This document shows, piece by piece, positions 26,706-35,896 of a stretch of DNA of 64,000 nucleotides. The position numbers and the translations under genes were made by a program. The notes beneath the pieces were generated by a model. It worked only from the letters and a program-made list of their open reading frames with translations. It was not told where the DNA came from and ran no database searches. Positions within the stretch are counted from its first letter, which is position 1. Every line of letters begins with the position of its first letter. This DNA is from an uncultured Bacteroides sp. (GTDB taxonomy: Bacteria; Bacteroidota; Bacteroidia; Bacteroidales; Bacteroidaceae): NCBI GenBank assembly GCA_900544675.1, contig UQVZ01000018.1, forward strand, positions 13,178-77,177, written 5' to 3'.

Positions 26706-28071
26706 ACGCCTTCCGTTTCTCGTATTGTTCCTGTCCGTATATCAATGTCTCGAAAAGCAGCTTCGCCAGATGCTTCCCGCCACGGAAATTAATATGGGTA
26801 TAATCGTAATTGGCCAGTTGCGGCTTACTCTCTACCATCCGCACCATACTGCCTTCACCGCCCATCGCCTCAAACAGATTCCAGAAAGCGATATGCGTTT
26901 CGGCTGCCAAGGCTTGCTGATAACGTATCAGACTCTTCACACCCGGCATCGTGCGTAGCTCGCCGGTCTCGCTCTTCGATTCACGGTCGCCGATACTTAC
27001 CAAAAGAATGGAAGCCTGCGGGAAAGCAGCTTTCAGACGATTGATGACATTGACCATATCAGATGTATAATAACGATAGTTCGTAATGCCTTCCGAAGCG
27101 ACATTCAAACCATATTGCAAGACAATCAAATCGTATGTACGCAAGCGGTTATACGCCCGCAACATCGCCATCGGTATGCCGCCTAATTGTTCCCCGCTAC
27201 TGCCTCGCGTACTGAAGTTATCGACAACGATACCTGCGGACGGATCCATGGTCACCCCATAACAGATAGCGGTAGAATCCGTTTTCTCTACCTTCCACTC
27301 CACATTGCGTATATTGCCACGCACGGTAGCTACCTGCAACAAGCTGTCGCCACCGAAAGCCAACGAGACAGGTTCTTCACTTTGATTGATACGGGCTGTC
27401 AGCCAGATGGAATCGGAGGAAACGAAATAGAGTGAAGAAGCCTCGCAGGAAGCGAGATGGTCGGCATACGTCCCCAATCCTTTCAAAGTGACACCGGCAC
27501 CCGGAGAAGGTATGTAATAATGATTGGACAAATCTTGCAAACGACGCTTGAATCCTGCCGAATCGGTCACAGCATGGGTCTGCCAGCCTGAAAAAGTATG
27601 CCGGACTGTAGGACGAAAACCTGCCACACGCGAAGTTATCGGTACGTAACCGACTCCGCATCCGCCGAAACGCGACTGAAGCAAGGCGCGCAAATCGGCA
27701 GTCAGGATATCTCCTTCGATAAACGAATCACCGAAGTAAGCGATACGCACCGGACGGTCGAGCGTAGGACATTCGGCCAATGCCTCATAGAAATGCGACA
27801 TACCCCGCATCGTAGAGTCTGCATAATCTTCGATGCAAGTCATGCCGGTCTTACACGTATCGATAAAGACCGGCTTTACGACAGGCGGCAATGCCAAGGA
27901 ATCGGAATCAGACAACTCTTCCTCAACCGGGTCGGGACGCAAATCGGATAATAAATCTACTTTCCGTAAGGTATATCCGTCTACCTTCCACACAGGCAGC
28001 CAATACATTGCCAACAAACCTCCTACCACCAACAAAGCAAAGATAAATGTGGCTGTTACTTTATTCTTCAT
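26692..28071 (-). CDS. Membrane-anchored SGNH-fold protein
   Basis: This 459-aa protein starts with one TM helix (VTATFIFALLVVGGLLAMYWL). A divergent SGNH domain follows: RIAYFGDSFIEGDIL near residue 120, LQYGLNVASEG in the middle, and the late YTHINFRGG with the catalytic His. The insertion between the blocks is long, about 170 residues. The start at 28071 is preferred over an in-frame ATG at 28320 because a -7 box lies at 28094-28101 and the upstream extension is translated from a repeat element. It is the first gene of the SGNH-SGNH-MBOAT operon. Confidence 0.85.
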   Translation of the reverse strand: MKNKVTATFIFALLVVGGLLAMYWLPVWKVDGYTLRKVDLLSDLRPDPVEEELSDSDSLALPPVVKPVFIDTCKTGMTCIEDYADSTMRGMSHFYEALAECPTLDRPVRIAYFGDSFIEGDILTADLRALLQSRFGGCGVGYVPITSRVAGFRPTVRHTFSGWQTHAVTDSAGFKRRLQDLSNHYYIPSPGAGVTLKGLGTYADHLASCEASSLYFVSSDSIWLTARINQSEEPVSLAFGGDSLLQVATVRGNIRNVEWKVEKTDSTAICYGVTMDPSAGIVVDNFSTRGSSGEQLGGIPMAMLRAYNRLRTYDLIVLQYGLNVASEGITNYRYYTSDMVNVINRLKAAFPQASILLVSIGDRESKSETGELRTMPGVKSLIRYQQALAAETHIAFWNLFEAMGGEGSMVRMVESKPQLANYDYTHINFRGGKHLAKLLFETLIYGQEQYEKRKAYEGD

Positions 28072-28093
28072 CGTTTTCACACTAAAAACGGCA

Positions 28094-28101
28094 CAAAGAT
28101 A
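28094..28101 (-). promoter_or_regulatory. -7 box TATCTTTG for the SGNH-MBOAT operon
   Basis: CAAAGATA on the + strand reads TATCTTTG on the - strand. It predicts a start near 28087 and a leader of about 16 nt to the ATG at 28071. Confidence 0.6.
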
Positions 28102-28220
28102 GCAGATTTTCAGTATACAGACAGTGTATACAAACAAAAAAATAATCCGATTGGATTCCTTTGATAAACGGACTCCAAAGCTTTTGATAAAGAACGACAA
28201 TTCTTTTTCAGCTATTTCAT

Positions 28221-28316
28221 TTTTATGTCCTCCGTAGCGAAAACGTACGTCCTCCAATCGGGGGATATACGTTTTCCATACGGGGGACGTACGTCCCCCG
28301 AATGGAGGACATAAAA
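28221..28316. repeat. Palindromic intergenic repeat element
   Basis: Outer arms TTTTATGTCCTCC (28221-28233) and GGAGGACATAAAA (28304-28316) pair perfectly. Inside are the 20-bp perfect palindrome at 28281-28300 centred on ACGTACGT, and repeats of AACGTACGTCCTCC and ATATACGTTTTCC. No transposase or other gene is nearby. It occupies the 28072-28457 intergenic region together with a promoter and a terminator. Confidence 0.8.
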
Positions 28317-28385
28317 TCAAGACGTATGAAAAGACGATAACACACTGTCACAAAGACATTACAATGCGAACATTCATAAAAACAG

Positions 28386-28421
28386 AAAAGCTTCCAAAAC
28401 CTGCCGGCTCTGGAAGCTTTT
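28386..28421 (-). terminator. Terminator of the LpxA-like gene
   Basis: A perfect 11-bp stem AAAAGCTTCCA (28386-28396) and TGGAAGCTTTT (28411-28421) with a 14-nt GC-rich loop lies 36 nt downstream of the LpxA-like stop codon. On the - strand it ends in a U-run. Confidence 0.8.
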
Positions 28422-28457
28422 CCATATATGCTCCTGTTTATCTTTACAGACGGGTAT

Positions 28458-29225
28458 TTAATGAATAATACCCAACTTGGAAGTTTCGACAAACTTAATG
28501 ATGTTATTGATTTCCGGACCATTGGGAATCTGTTCCCGGATACGGATCAACGCATCGTGCTGCGAGGTGTTCGCCTTGTATAATATACGGTAGGCCTGTG
28601 CTATATGCTTGATGACGGTTTCCGAGAATCCGGCACGTTCCAACACAATCGTATTGATGCTATAGAATTCAATGGGTTCGTGAGCGGCTACGATATAAGG
28701 AGGGATATCACGCACGAAGCGACAACCGCCCTGCACAACCGAATAACTGCCCAATCGGGTATTTCCCTGCATCAGTACATTTGAAGTAAGAATCGAGCAA
28801 TCAAAAATTGTACAGTTACCTGATACCTGCGAGCCGTTTCCGATGATACACTTGTTACCCACCGTCACATCGTGTGACAAACGGGCACCTGTCATAATAA
28901 AATTGCCGTTGCCGATAGAAGTCTCGTGACCGGCATGTGTACCGCGGATAATCACTGCATTCTCACGAATTACATTGTTATTGCCTACACGCGCGATGGT
29001 GTCTTCGCCTGTATAAGCGAAATCCTGCGGAACCGCCGCTACGACAGCTCCCTGATACACTGTGTTTCCATTTCCCATACGAGTGCCGCTCATCAGACTT
29101 GCATAAGGCATAATCACATTGTCATCACCTATTTCCACATTCTTGTCAATATAAGCGAACGGATGCACTGTTACATTGTTGCCAATCTTTGCTGACGGGT
29201 CAACATAAGCTAAAGGACTAATCAT
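28458..29225 (-). CDS. lpxA: LpxA-like UDP-GlcNAc acyltransferase paralogue
   Basis: This 255-aa left-handed beta-helix protein has hexapeptide repeats across residues 1-165 and an alpha-helical C-terminal domain. Overall length and landmarks (MISPLAYVDPSAKIG, VPQD, DIPPYIVAAHEP) are those of LpxA, which transfers R-3-hydroxyacyl from ACP to UDP-GlcNAc in lipid A synthesis. H118 in RLSHDVTVG matches the catalytic His125 of E. coli. Three other conserved histidines near the active site appear replaced (R115, N137, M152 by eye). It is not next to lpxD, lpxC or fabZ, so it is probably a second, divergent copy. The name lpxA should be read as family only. Confidence 0.8.
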   Translation of the reverse strand: MISPLAYVDPSAKIGNNVTVHPFAYIDKNVEIGDDNVIMPYASLMSGTRMGNGNTVYQGAVVAAVPQDFAYTGEDTIARVGNNNVIRENAVIIRGTHAGHETSIGNGNFIMTGARLSHDVTVGNKCIIGNGSQVSGNCTIFDCSILTSNVLMQGNTRLGSYSVVQGGCRFVRDIPPYIVAAHEPIEFYSINTIVLERAGFSETVIKHIAQAYRILYKANTSQHDALIRIREQIPNGPEINNIIKFVETSKLGIIH

Positions 29226-29435
29226 AGTTATTCAATTTAAATGTTAATTCAATACATTATCCTTTCCATTACCTGGCGGATGCAAGAAACACAGTGATAA
29301 AAGTCTTTAATTTATACTACTAAATATGATGTTTAAACAATTTCACTATGTCTCGTGTCTAAAGTTACGGAAATTTCTTATAAAACGAAAATTTTTGTGA
29401 AGAAATTACGTCTCAACACCGAGAAGATACCAAAA

Positions 29436-29473
29436 GCCCGCCATTGACGCAATTTTCTTCATCAATGACGGGC
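29436..29473 (-). terminator. Terminator of the RND efflux operon
   Basis: GCCCGCCATTGA (29436-29447) and TCAATGACGGGC (29462-29473) form a 12-bp stem with one wobble pair. It is followed on the - strand by UUUU (29432-29435). It lies about 60 nt beyond the efflux outer-membrane gene. The remainder of 29226-29531 shows no gene. Confidence 0.75.
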
Positions 29474-29531
29474 CATCAATCTAACTCACTTTATATTGAG
29501 TGAATGCTTCATGTTTCAACCACAGAATCAT

Positions 29532-30914
29532 TTATCGACCTCCACCTAATGCACTATACAGGTTTATGACTGCCTGCATGCGTTGGAAATTATCAGAAAC
29601 TTCGGTCAACTGAGCGCTCAACAGGCTCTGTTGTGCGGTCAGGATTTCCAGATAAGTGGCATCACCGCTTTGGAACAGTGCTTTGGTGTAAATCACCGCC
29701 TTGTCCAATTGGTCTACCTGGTCACGGTCGTGTTTCAGTTTCGCGTTTTGTGTTCCATACAGATGAAGCGCGTCGCTGACTTCCTGACCTGCTTCCAGAA
29801 TAGTCTGCTGGTAATTCATCTGGGCAATCTTCTCTTCTGCCTTCGATACCTTCAGGTTAGCAATCAACTGACCACGATTGAAGATAGGCTGCGCCAACGA
29901 AGCAACAGCATTCAGAATGACTTTACCCGGATTGACGATAGCTGTTCCTGCACTATTGGTCCAACCGGCAGTTCCGCTGATGGTAATGCTCGGATAGAAT
30001 GCCGAACGCGCCTGATTGGTCGTGTAATAAGCGCTTGCCAAGGTCATTTCGGCTACTTTCACATCCGGACGGTTTTCCAGCAACTGCAAGGGAACACCTG
30101 TAGTCAGGTCTTCCGGCATCACTTGTTCGTCCAGGGTGTTGCGGTCAATCGGCTGTGGAGCCTTTGCCAGCAATACACAAAGCGAGTTTTCCGTTTCACG
30201 TTGCTGACGTTTCAGGTCAAGCAACGAAGCTTGTACCTGAGAATAAGCGGCACGAATCTGAGCCACGCCCGCTTCGGTAGTCATACCGGCAATCTTCATG
30301 GCTTCCATCGTACGTACATTCTCCTTATATATATCTACCGTTTCACTGGTAATCTGCACCTGACGGTCGAGCATCAACAGCGAATAATACATATTGGCAA
30401 TTCCGCAAATGATTTGCGAACGCACTGCCTGCTGCGAATATTGGCTTTGCAGATAAGCCGCGCGCTGTCCGCGTTTTGCATTCAACAGCTTGCCGAACAA
30501 ATCGATTTCCCAACTTGCCGCTACCGGAAGCTGATATGTCTGACTCGGTTTCGACTTGTCAAAACTGCTCAACGTACCTTGCGGAGCCAGGTTAATGGAA
30601 GGCAGATAAGACAACTTAGCCGCTGTAAGCATCACTTTAGCCTCCTCTACCCGAAGAATGGCAGCCTGCAAGTCAACATTGTTGGCCAATCCTTCTTCTA
30701 TCAGCGCCTGCAACTTGGCATCGCGGAACACTTCCTGCCAAGGAAGGTTTCCCATATTCGCCGTATCGGAAACAGCCAAGGTATCCGTAGGCGACTCCGG
30801 GTCACGATAGATACCCGAAGCATCTATCGTTTCCGGACGGTCATACGATTTATAGATGTGGCAGCTGCTCATCATGGCAGCTACACACACAATTCCTATT
30901 ATTTGTTTCTTCAT
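29532..30914 (-). CDS. RND efflux outer-membrane lipoprotein, OprM/NodT family
   Basis: This outer-membrane channel has about 460 aa. MKKQIIGIVCVAAMMSSC gives a lipoprotein signal with lipobox MSSC. Two OEP domains follow, with the OprM/NodT hallmarks LPWQEVFRDAKLQALIEEGLANNVDLQAA and VPLQLLENRPDVKVAE (ENRPDV motif). It completes the tripartite pump encoded just upstream. The start at 30914 begins 8 nt after the RND stop codon. Upstream ATG and longer in-frame starts would overlap the RND gene and spoil the signal peptide. Confidence 0.93.
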   Translation of the reverse strand: MKKQIIGIVCVAAMMSSCHIYKSYDRPETIDASGIYRDPESPTDTLAVSDTANMGNLPWQEVFRDAKLQALIEEGLANNVDLQAAILRVEEAKVMLTAAKLSYLPSINLAPQGTLSSFDKSKPSQTYQLPVAASWEIDLFGKLLNAKRGQRAAYLQSQYSQQAVRSQIICGIANMYYSLLMLDRQVQITSETVDIYKENVRTMEAMKIAGMTTEAGVAQIRAAYSQVQASLLDLKRQQRETENSLCVLLAKAPQPIDRNTLDEQVMPEDLTTGVPLQLLENRPDVKVAEMTLASAYYTTNQARSAFYPSITISGTAGWTNSAGTAIVNPGKVILNAVASLAQPIFNRGQLIANLKVSKAEEKIAQMNYQQTILEAGQEVSDALHLYGTQNAKLKHDRDQVDQLDKAVIYTKALFQSGDATYLEILTAQQSLLSAQLTEVSDNFQRMQAVINLYSALGGGR

Positions 30915-30921
30915 TATCATC

Positions 30922-33900
30922 TTATCGTTTAGTAGGAGTATACTGTTCAATTTCAGATTCAACTTCGCTTTCGTCCAAGCTATCCCATTCCATCGGTTTA
31001 ACTTTTTCTTGCAGCCACTGGAACGTTACGAACAGAATCGGAACGATGAAAATCTGGAAAATCATACCAATCAACATACCACCGATAGCCGAAGCACCCA
31101 ACGTACGGTTACCGTGAGCACCTACACCGAAGGCGAACATCAACGGAAGCAAACCGATAATCATTGCCAAAGAGGTCATCAAAATCGGTCGCAGACGGGC
31201 AGAAGCACCAAGGACAGCCGCCCAAGAGATACTCATACCTTGCTTACGACGGTCGAGGGCGAACTCTACAATCAAGATAGCGTTCTTAGCCAACAGACCC
31301 ATCAACATAATCAACGCAATCTGCATATAAATGTCGTTGGACATCGTACCCAATATCATCTTCAGTGCCGGGATGCTGCCCAATGCGGAGAATCCGTTGA
31401 CGAACAGGAAGCTACCCAACAAACCGCAAGGAATTGACAACAATACCGCCAACGGTAACAGGTAACTTTCGTACTGGGCACTCAGCAACAGGTAAACGAA
31501 TACCAGACACAATACGAAGATGATTCCCGTCGTATTGGTCGTCTGGGCCTCTTCACGTGCCATACCACCCAATTCATAACCGAAACCTGCCGGCAGGTTC
31601 TGTGCTGCCACTTCGGATATTGCCTGCAAGGCCTGACCTGAAGAATAACCGGCTGCCGGAGAAACCATCACCTGGATAGAAGTATACAGGTTGAAACGGC
31701 TGATGACATCCGGACCGTAAATCTTCTTCATCGAGACGAACTGCGAAATCGGAGCCATCTCACCGTCGCTGCCACGTACTTTAATACGGTTCAACGATTC
31801 CAGATTCTTCGTCGCGTCAGGTTCCGCCTGAATCATTACACGGTACATCTTACCGAAACTGTTGAAGTTAGAAGCGTAGATACCGCCGAAGTAACCTTGC
31901 ATGGTAGTCAAGATGTCACTCGGGCTGATACCTGCTTTCTTACAAGCAGCCGCGTCGATGTCCAACTGATATTGCGGGAAGCTCGGGTTGAAGTTCGTAG
32001 AAGCCGAATTGATTTCCGGACGCTCCTGCAAAGCGGCGATGTAATCGTTCACTACCTGGAAGAAGTGGTCCAGGCTACCACCGGTCTTATCCTGCATGTT
32101 CAACTCGATATCGGTCGAAATAGAATATCCCGGAATCATAGGAGGCGCGAAGAACAATACCTGCGCGTCCTTGAACAATTTCTGCGACCGCATAAACAGC
32201 GAAGCTACCACGATATCCGAACTTTGCTGCGTCGTACGTTCCTCCCAGTCTTTCAGCTTGATAATGATAGAACCATAAGAAGGTCCCTGACCACTACCGA
32301 TAAAGCTAAATCCGGAAATCACCGTACGCGACTGTACCGCGGGGTCTACGGCAATCAGGCTGTCTACCTGCGCCAATACTTCACGGGCACGTTCCTGAGA
32401 AGTACCCGGCGGCAAGGTTACCGAACCCATGATGGTACCTGTATCTTCATTCGGAATCATACCGGTCGGAGTAATGCTCATAAATACAACCAGCAATACA
32501 ATCGCTCCGCCGACCATTCCCATTGACAACCATCTCTTGTGGATGAAGAAAACAACCCGTTTCTTATATTTAGCCAACAGAGAATTATACGACTTATTGA
32601 ACGACGCCTTGAACTTATCGGTAGTCATACCTGCCAAAGCCAGGATACTGACTATAATCAGCAGTACGCAAATCACCGGATGTTCGCTGAAGCTGAAGAA
32701 ACCGAAAATCATACCCAAGATGGCAATCACGGTAAAGATGATGACAATCTTCGGATTCATCCATTTGCCGAGCGCGTCGGTATACCGTGCCACCATAATC
32801 TTACGCGATTCCTTATAGGCTGTGCCCATACGTTCTTTCAGCGTAGTTTCCGAGTTATGAGGCTTCAAGAACAAGGCACACAGTGCCGGAGAAAGGGTCA
32901 ACGCGTTCAATGCCGAGAAACCGATAGAGATAGCCATGGTCAAACCGAACTGCTGGTAGAAGGTACCTGCCGTACCGCTCATGAAACTTACCGGAATGAA
33001 CACGGACATCATCACCAAGGTAATGGAAACGATAGCGCCGCCCAATTCACTCATGGCGTCGATAGAAGCTTCACGCGTCGACTTATATCCCTGGTCCAAC
33101 TTGGCATGGACACCCTCGACGACGACTATGGCATCGTCGACCACAATGGCAATCGCAAGCACCATAGCCGACAAGGTCAGCAAGTTGATACTGAAGCCGA
33201 TTATCTTCAGCGCAAAGAAGGTAGCAATCAAGGCTACCGGAATGGCGATAGCCGGAATCAACGTAGAACGCATATCCTGCAAGAAGATATATACCACGAT
33301 GAACACCAGGATAAATGCCTCAATCAAGGTCTTTACTACTTCATGGATAGAAGCGAACAAGAAGTCGTTGGCACTCTGCGCGATATTGATACCCAAGCCT
33401 TCCGGAAGGTTCTTTTCATATTCGGCAAGCACCTTTTCCAGGTTGGCGATGGTTTCCGTCGCATTGGTACCTGCCATCTGGTAAATGATACAAGACACAG
33501 CCTTGTGGCCGTTTACCGTATTGTTGAAGTTGTACGTCAAACGTCCTAATTCCATATCCGCCACATCTTTCAGGCGAAGCACTTCACCGTCGGGAAGCGA
33601 CTTGATGACGATATCGCCAAATTCTGTCGTGCTCGACAAACGTCCTTTATAACGGATGGTATACTGGAACGACTGGTTACCGCGTTCACCGAACTGTCCC
33701 GGAGCAGCTTCCACGTTCTGTTCAGCCAACACGCCGGTAATGTCGCTCGGCATCAGCTTGTATTGTGCCATCACGTCGGGTTTCAGCCAGATACGCATAG
33801 AGTAGTCGGTACCCATCACGTTGGCATCACCTACACCGCTTACACGCTTGATTTCCGGAATCAAGTTGATACTTGCATAGTTTTCCAGGAACTCGATGTT

Positions 33901-34350
33901 GTACTTATCTTCCTTGTCGTATACAGAGAAGATCATCAACATAGAAGTCTGACGCTTCATGGTGGTCACACCTACCTGGGTTACTTCGGCAGGCAACAGA
34001 CCCTGTGCCTGAGTCACACGGTTCTGCACATTGACCTGCGCCATATCCGGGTCTGTACCCTGGTTAAAATATACTGTAATACGTGCCGAACCGTTGTTGG
34101 TAGCGGTAGACTGCATATACATCATGTTTTCCACACCGTTAATCTGATCTTCCAACGGAGCGATAACCGAATTCAACACAGCCTGCGCATTGGCACCTGT
34201 ATAGGTCGCACTAACCGATACGGTAGGCGGCGCAATGTCCGGATACTGGGTGATTGGCAGTGTAGCCAAACCGATAAAACCCAAGATTACCAACAAAATG
34301 GAGATAACGGTTGATAATACCGGACGGTTAATAAATTTATCTAGTCTCAT
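30922..34350 (-). CDS. RND efflux pump inner-membrane transporter (HAE-1)
   Basis: This 1142-aa transporter is slightly longer than AcrB (about 1050). It has a TM1 N-terminal signature (FINRPVLSTVISILLVILGFIGL), a large periplasmic porter loop, TM2-6, a second loop and TM8-12. AIVVDDAIVVVEGV carries the proton-relay aspartates of TM4. GGMAREEAQTTN, ALILMLMGLLAKNAILIVEF and GMLIGMIFQIFIVPILFV are in the second half. The extra length lies in a ~90-residue insertion (about 520-610) between TM6 and the second porter domain. It is driven by the proton gradient and exports drugs, bile salts or similar amphiphiles. Confidence 0.96.
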   Translation of the reverse strand: MRLDKFINRPVLSTVISILLVILGFIGLATLPITQYPDIAPPTVSVSATYTGANAQAVLNSVIAPLEDQINGVENMMYMQSTATNNGSARITVYFNQGTDPDMAQVNVQNRVTQAQGLLPAEVTQVGVTTMKRQTSMLMIFSVYDKEDKYNIEFLENYASINLIPEIKRVSGVGDANVMGTDYSMRIWLKPDVMAQYKLMPSDITGVLAEQNVEAAPGQFGERGNQSFQYTIRYKGRLSSTTEFGDIVIKSLPDGEVLRLKDVADMELGRLTYNFNNTVNGHKAVSCIIYQMAGTNATETIANLEKVLAEYEKNLPEGLGINIAQSANDFLFASIHEVVKTLIEAFILVFIVVYIFLQDMRSTLIPAIAIPVALIATFFALKIIGFSINLLTLSAMVLAIAIVVDDAIVVVEGVHAKLDQGYKSTREASIDAMSELGGAIVSITLVMMSVFIPVSFMSGTAGTFYQQFGLTMAISIGFSALNALTLSPALCALFLKPHNSETTLKERMGTAYKESRKIMVARYTDALGKWMNPKIVIIFTVIAILGMIFGFFSFSEHPVICVLLIIVSILALAGMTTDKFKASFNKSYNSLLAKYKKRVVFFIHKRWLSMGMVGGAIVLLVVFMSITPTGMIPNEDTGTIMGSVTLPPGTSQERAREVLAQVDSLIAVDPAVQSRTVISGFSFIGSGQGPSYGSIIIKLKDWEERTTQQSSDIVVASLFMRSQKLFKDAQVLFFAPPMIPGYSISTDIELNMQDKTGGSLDHFFQVVNDYIAALQERPEINSASTNFNPSFPQYQLDIDAAACKKAGISPSDILTTMQGYFGGIYASNFNSFGKMYRVMIQAEPDATKNLESLNRIKVRGSDGEMAPISQFVSMKKIYGPDVISRFNLYTSIQVMVSPAAGYSSGQALQAISEVAAQNLPAGFGYELGGMAREEAQTTNTTGIIFVLCLVFVYLLLSAQYESYLLPLAVLLSIPCGLLGSFLFVNGFSALGSIPALKMILGTMSNDIYMQIALIMLMGLLAKNAILIVEFALDRRKQGMSISWAAVLGASARLRPILMTSLAMIIGLLPLMFAFGVGAHGNRTLGASAIGGMLIGMIFQIFIVPILFVTFQWLQEKVKPMEWDSLDESEVESEIEQYTPTKR

Positions 34351-34391
34351 TCTATACCTTTATATTATATATAACGATCGTACGTTTTGAA

Positions 34392-35597
34392 TCAATTAAA
34401 AGCTGTTGCCAGATTGCCTTCTTTCTGGTCTTTCAAAGCCTGATGATACTTAGCTTCTTTCTGGGCAGGGGTAATCGGAGTAATCTTCATGCCGTCGCTC
34501 AAACGGGTTACACCTTCCACGGCAATCTTGTCACCCGACTTCAGACCGCCAAGCACAATATAGCTCTTGCCGTCGTTCAGGTTCGAAATCTGGATTTCGG
34601 TATATTTCACCGTGCTGTCCGGCTGCAATACATAGACGAATTTCTTGTCCTGGATTTCTACCGTAGCCGACTGCGGAACCAATAACACATTCTCCATCGT
34701 ATAAGGGAACATCACATTGGCTGTACCGCCGCTTCGCAACACATTCTCCTTATTCGGGAAAATAGCACGCATACTTACCGAACCTGTTGTCTGGTCGATA
34801 ACACCGCTCACGGCATCAATCTTTCCTTTTTCCTTGTAGATGCTGCCGTCCGACAGTTCCAACTGCACTTCCGGCATCTTTGCCAACTGTTCTTTCAGTG
34901 TACCACCCGCTTTCGTCAAAGCCAACAGCTCTTTTTCAGTCAACGAGAAGTATACATACATATCCCCGATTTGAGATACCGTTGTCAACGGTTCGGCTAC
35001 CGACGGGCTGACCAATGCGCCGATACGGTAAGGGAACGTACCGATAACACCGTCCGAAGGACTGGTCACCGTACAGAAACCTAAGTTCTGTTTGGCAGCT
35101 GTGTACGAAGCTTCTGCCTGTGCCAGATTGGCTTTGGCAGTCAACAGATTGTTGACAGCTGTCTGGTATTCGAAATCACTGATGATTTTCTGTTCGTGAA
35201 GCATTTTCTTGTTGACTTCCGTTTCAGAAACAGTCTTCAGATTTGCTTTTGCCGACTCTACTCCAGCCTTTGCCTGGTCGAATGCAGCCTGATACTGAGT
35301 AGGATCAATCTGGAACAATGCCTGTCCCTTATGTACCGTAGCACCTTCGTCTACACACAATTTCACGATAAAACCTGAGACTTGCGGACGAATTTCAATA
35401 TCCTGCAACCCTTTGATTGTTGCCGGATACCTGGTTACTTGGTCACTGGAGGTAGAGGTCACCTCCTGCACCGCGAACTCGTCATCACCCATTTTACCGC
35501 TTTGACCGCCACATGCAGTCAACACCGATACGCCCAATGCGAAAAGGGCTATCCGGCTAGAAGAAAAACTTCTGTTTTTTTTCATGCTCATATTCAT
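34392..35597 (-). CDS. RND efflux periplasmic adaptor, AcrA-like
   Basis: This 401-aa membrane fusion protein is a lipoprotein (SSSRIALFALGVSVLTAC, lipobox LTAC). The lipoyl half IRPQVSGFIVKLCVDEGATVHKGQALFQIDP precedes a helical hairpin with YQAAFDQAKAGVESAKANL, then the second lipoyl half and beta-barrel, with the C-terminal membrane-proximal domain ending LKSGDKIAVEGVTRLSDGM. The first ATG is at 35597; a second at 35585 is equally plausible. It heads the adaptor-RND-OprM operon. No local regulator is encoded. A -7 box lies at 35670-35677. Confidence 0.94.
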   Translation of the reverse strand: MNMSMKKNRSFSSSRIALFALGVSVLTACGGQSGKMGDDEFAVQEVTSTSSDQVTRYPATIKGLQDIEIRPQVSGFIVKLCVDEGATVHKGQALFQIDPTQYQAAFDQAKAGVESAKANLKTVSETEVNKKMLHEQKIISDFEYQTAVNNLLTAKANLAQAEASYTAAKQNLGFCTVTSPSDGVIGTFPYRIGALVSPSVAEPLTTVSQIGDMYVYFSLTEKELLALTKAGGTLKEQLAKMPEVQLELSDGSIYKEKGKIDAVSGVIDQTTGSVSMRAIFPNKENVLRSGGTANVMFPYTMENVLLVPQSATVEIQDKKFVYVLQPDSTVKYTEIQISNLNDGKSYIVLGGLKSGDKIAVEGVTRLSDGMKITPITPAQKEAKYHQALKDQKEGNLATAFN

Positions 35598-35669
35598 AAA
35601 TATAACTGTTAGTGTTTCCTTAAATCGTTATTTGCCTATGAAAACTATCACTCATGTTTAAAAGCTCTG

Positions 35670-35677
35670 CAAAGATA
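35670..35677 (-). promoter_or_regulatory. -7 box TATCTTTG for the RND efflux operon
   Basis: CAAAGATA on the + strand reads TATCTTTG on the - strand. It predicts a start near 35663 and a 65-nt leader to the adaptor gene. Confidence 0.6.
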
Positions 35678-35857
35678 GGAAAAAACTATCTATATAAAAA
35701 TAGGTGTTTAACTAAGAATAACCATAATACAAACAAGTTATTACATTTAGTCCTAATAATCCGACCAATTGACAATTCTTATCGACCAATTCGGATAGTA
35801 ATTTCAACAATTTATAGTTTTTTAAACTGAATAATCGTCCATTTGTTATTTTATTCT

Positions 35858-35865
35858 TACTTTTG
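35858..35865 (+). promoter_or_regulatory. -7 box TACTTTTG for maeB
   Basis: TACTTTTG matches TAnnTTTG and lies 31 nt before the maeB ATG. Confidence 0.55.
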
Positions 35866-35896
35866 CACAGCACATTAACGAAAAATCTATAAGAAT

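Noticed and set aside
28072..28320. 83-codon N-terminal extension of the SGNH gene
   Set aside because: It is translated from the palindromic repeat, and a -7 box at 28094-28101 lies within it. The downstream ATG with a TM helix is the better start.
29583..30932. 449-codon open frame on the + strand
   Set aside because: It is entirely antisense to the OprM-like gene, whose signal peptide, lipobox and motifs are clear.
32539..33549. 336-codon open frame on the + strand
   Set aside because: It is antisense to the RND transporter gene and rich in His, Gln and Arg without any domain.
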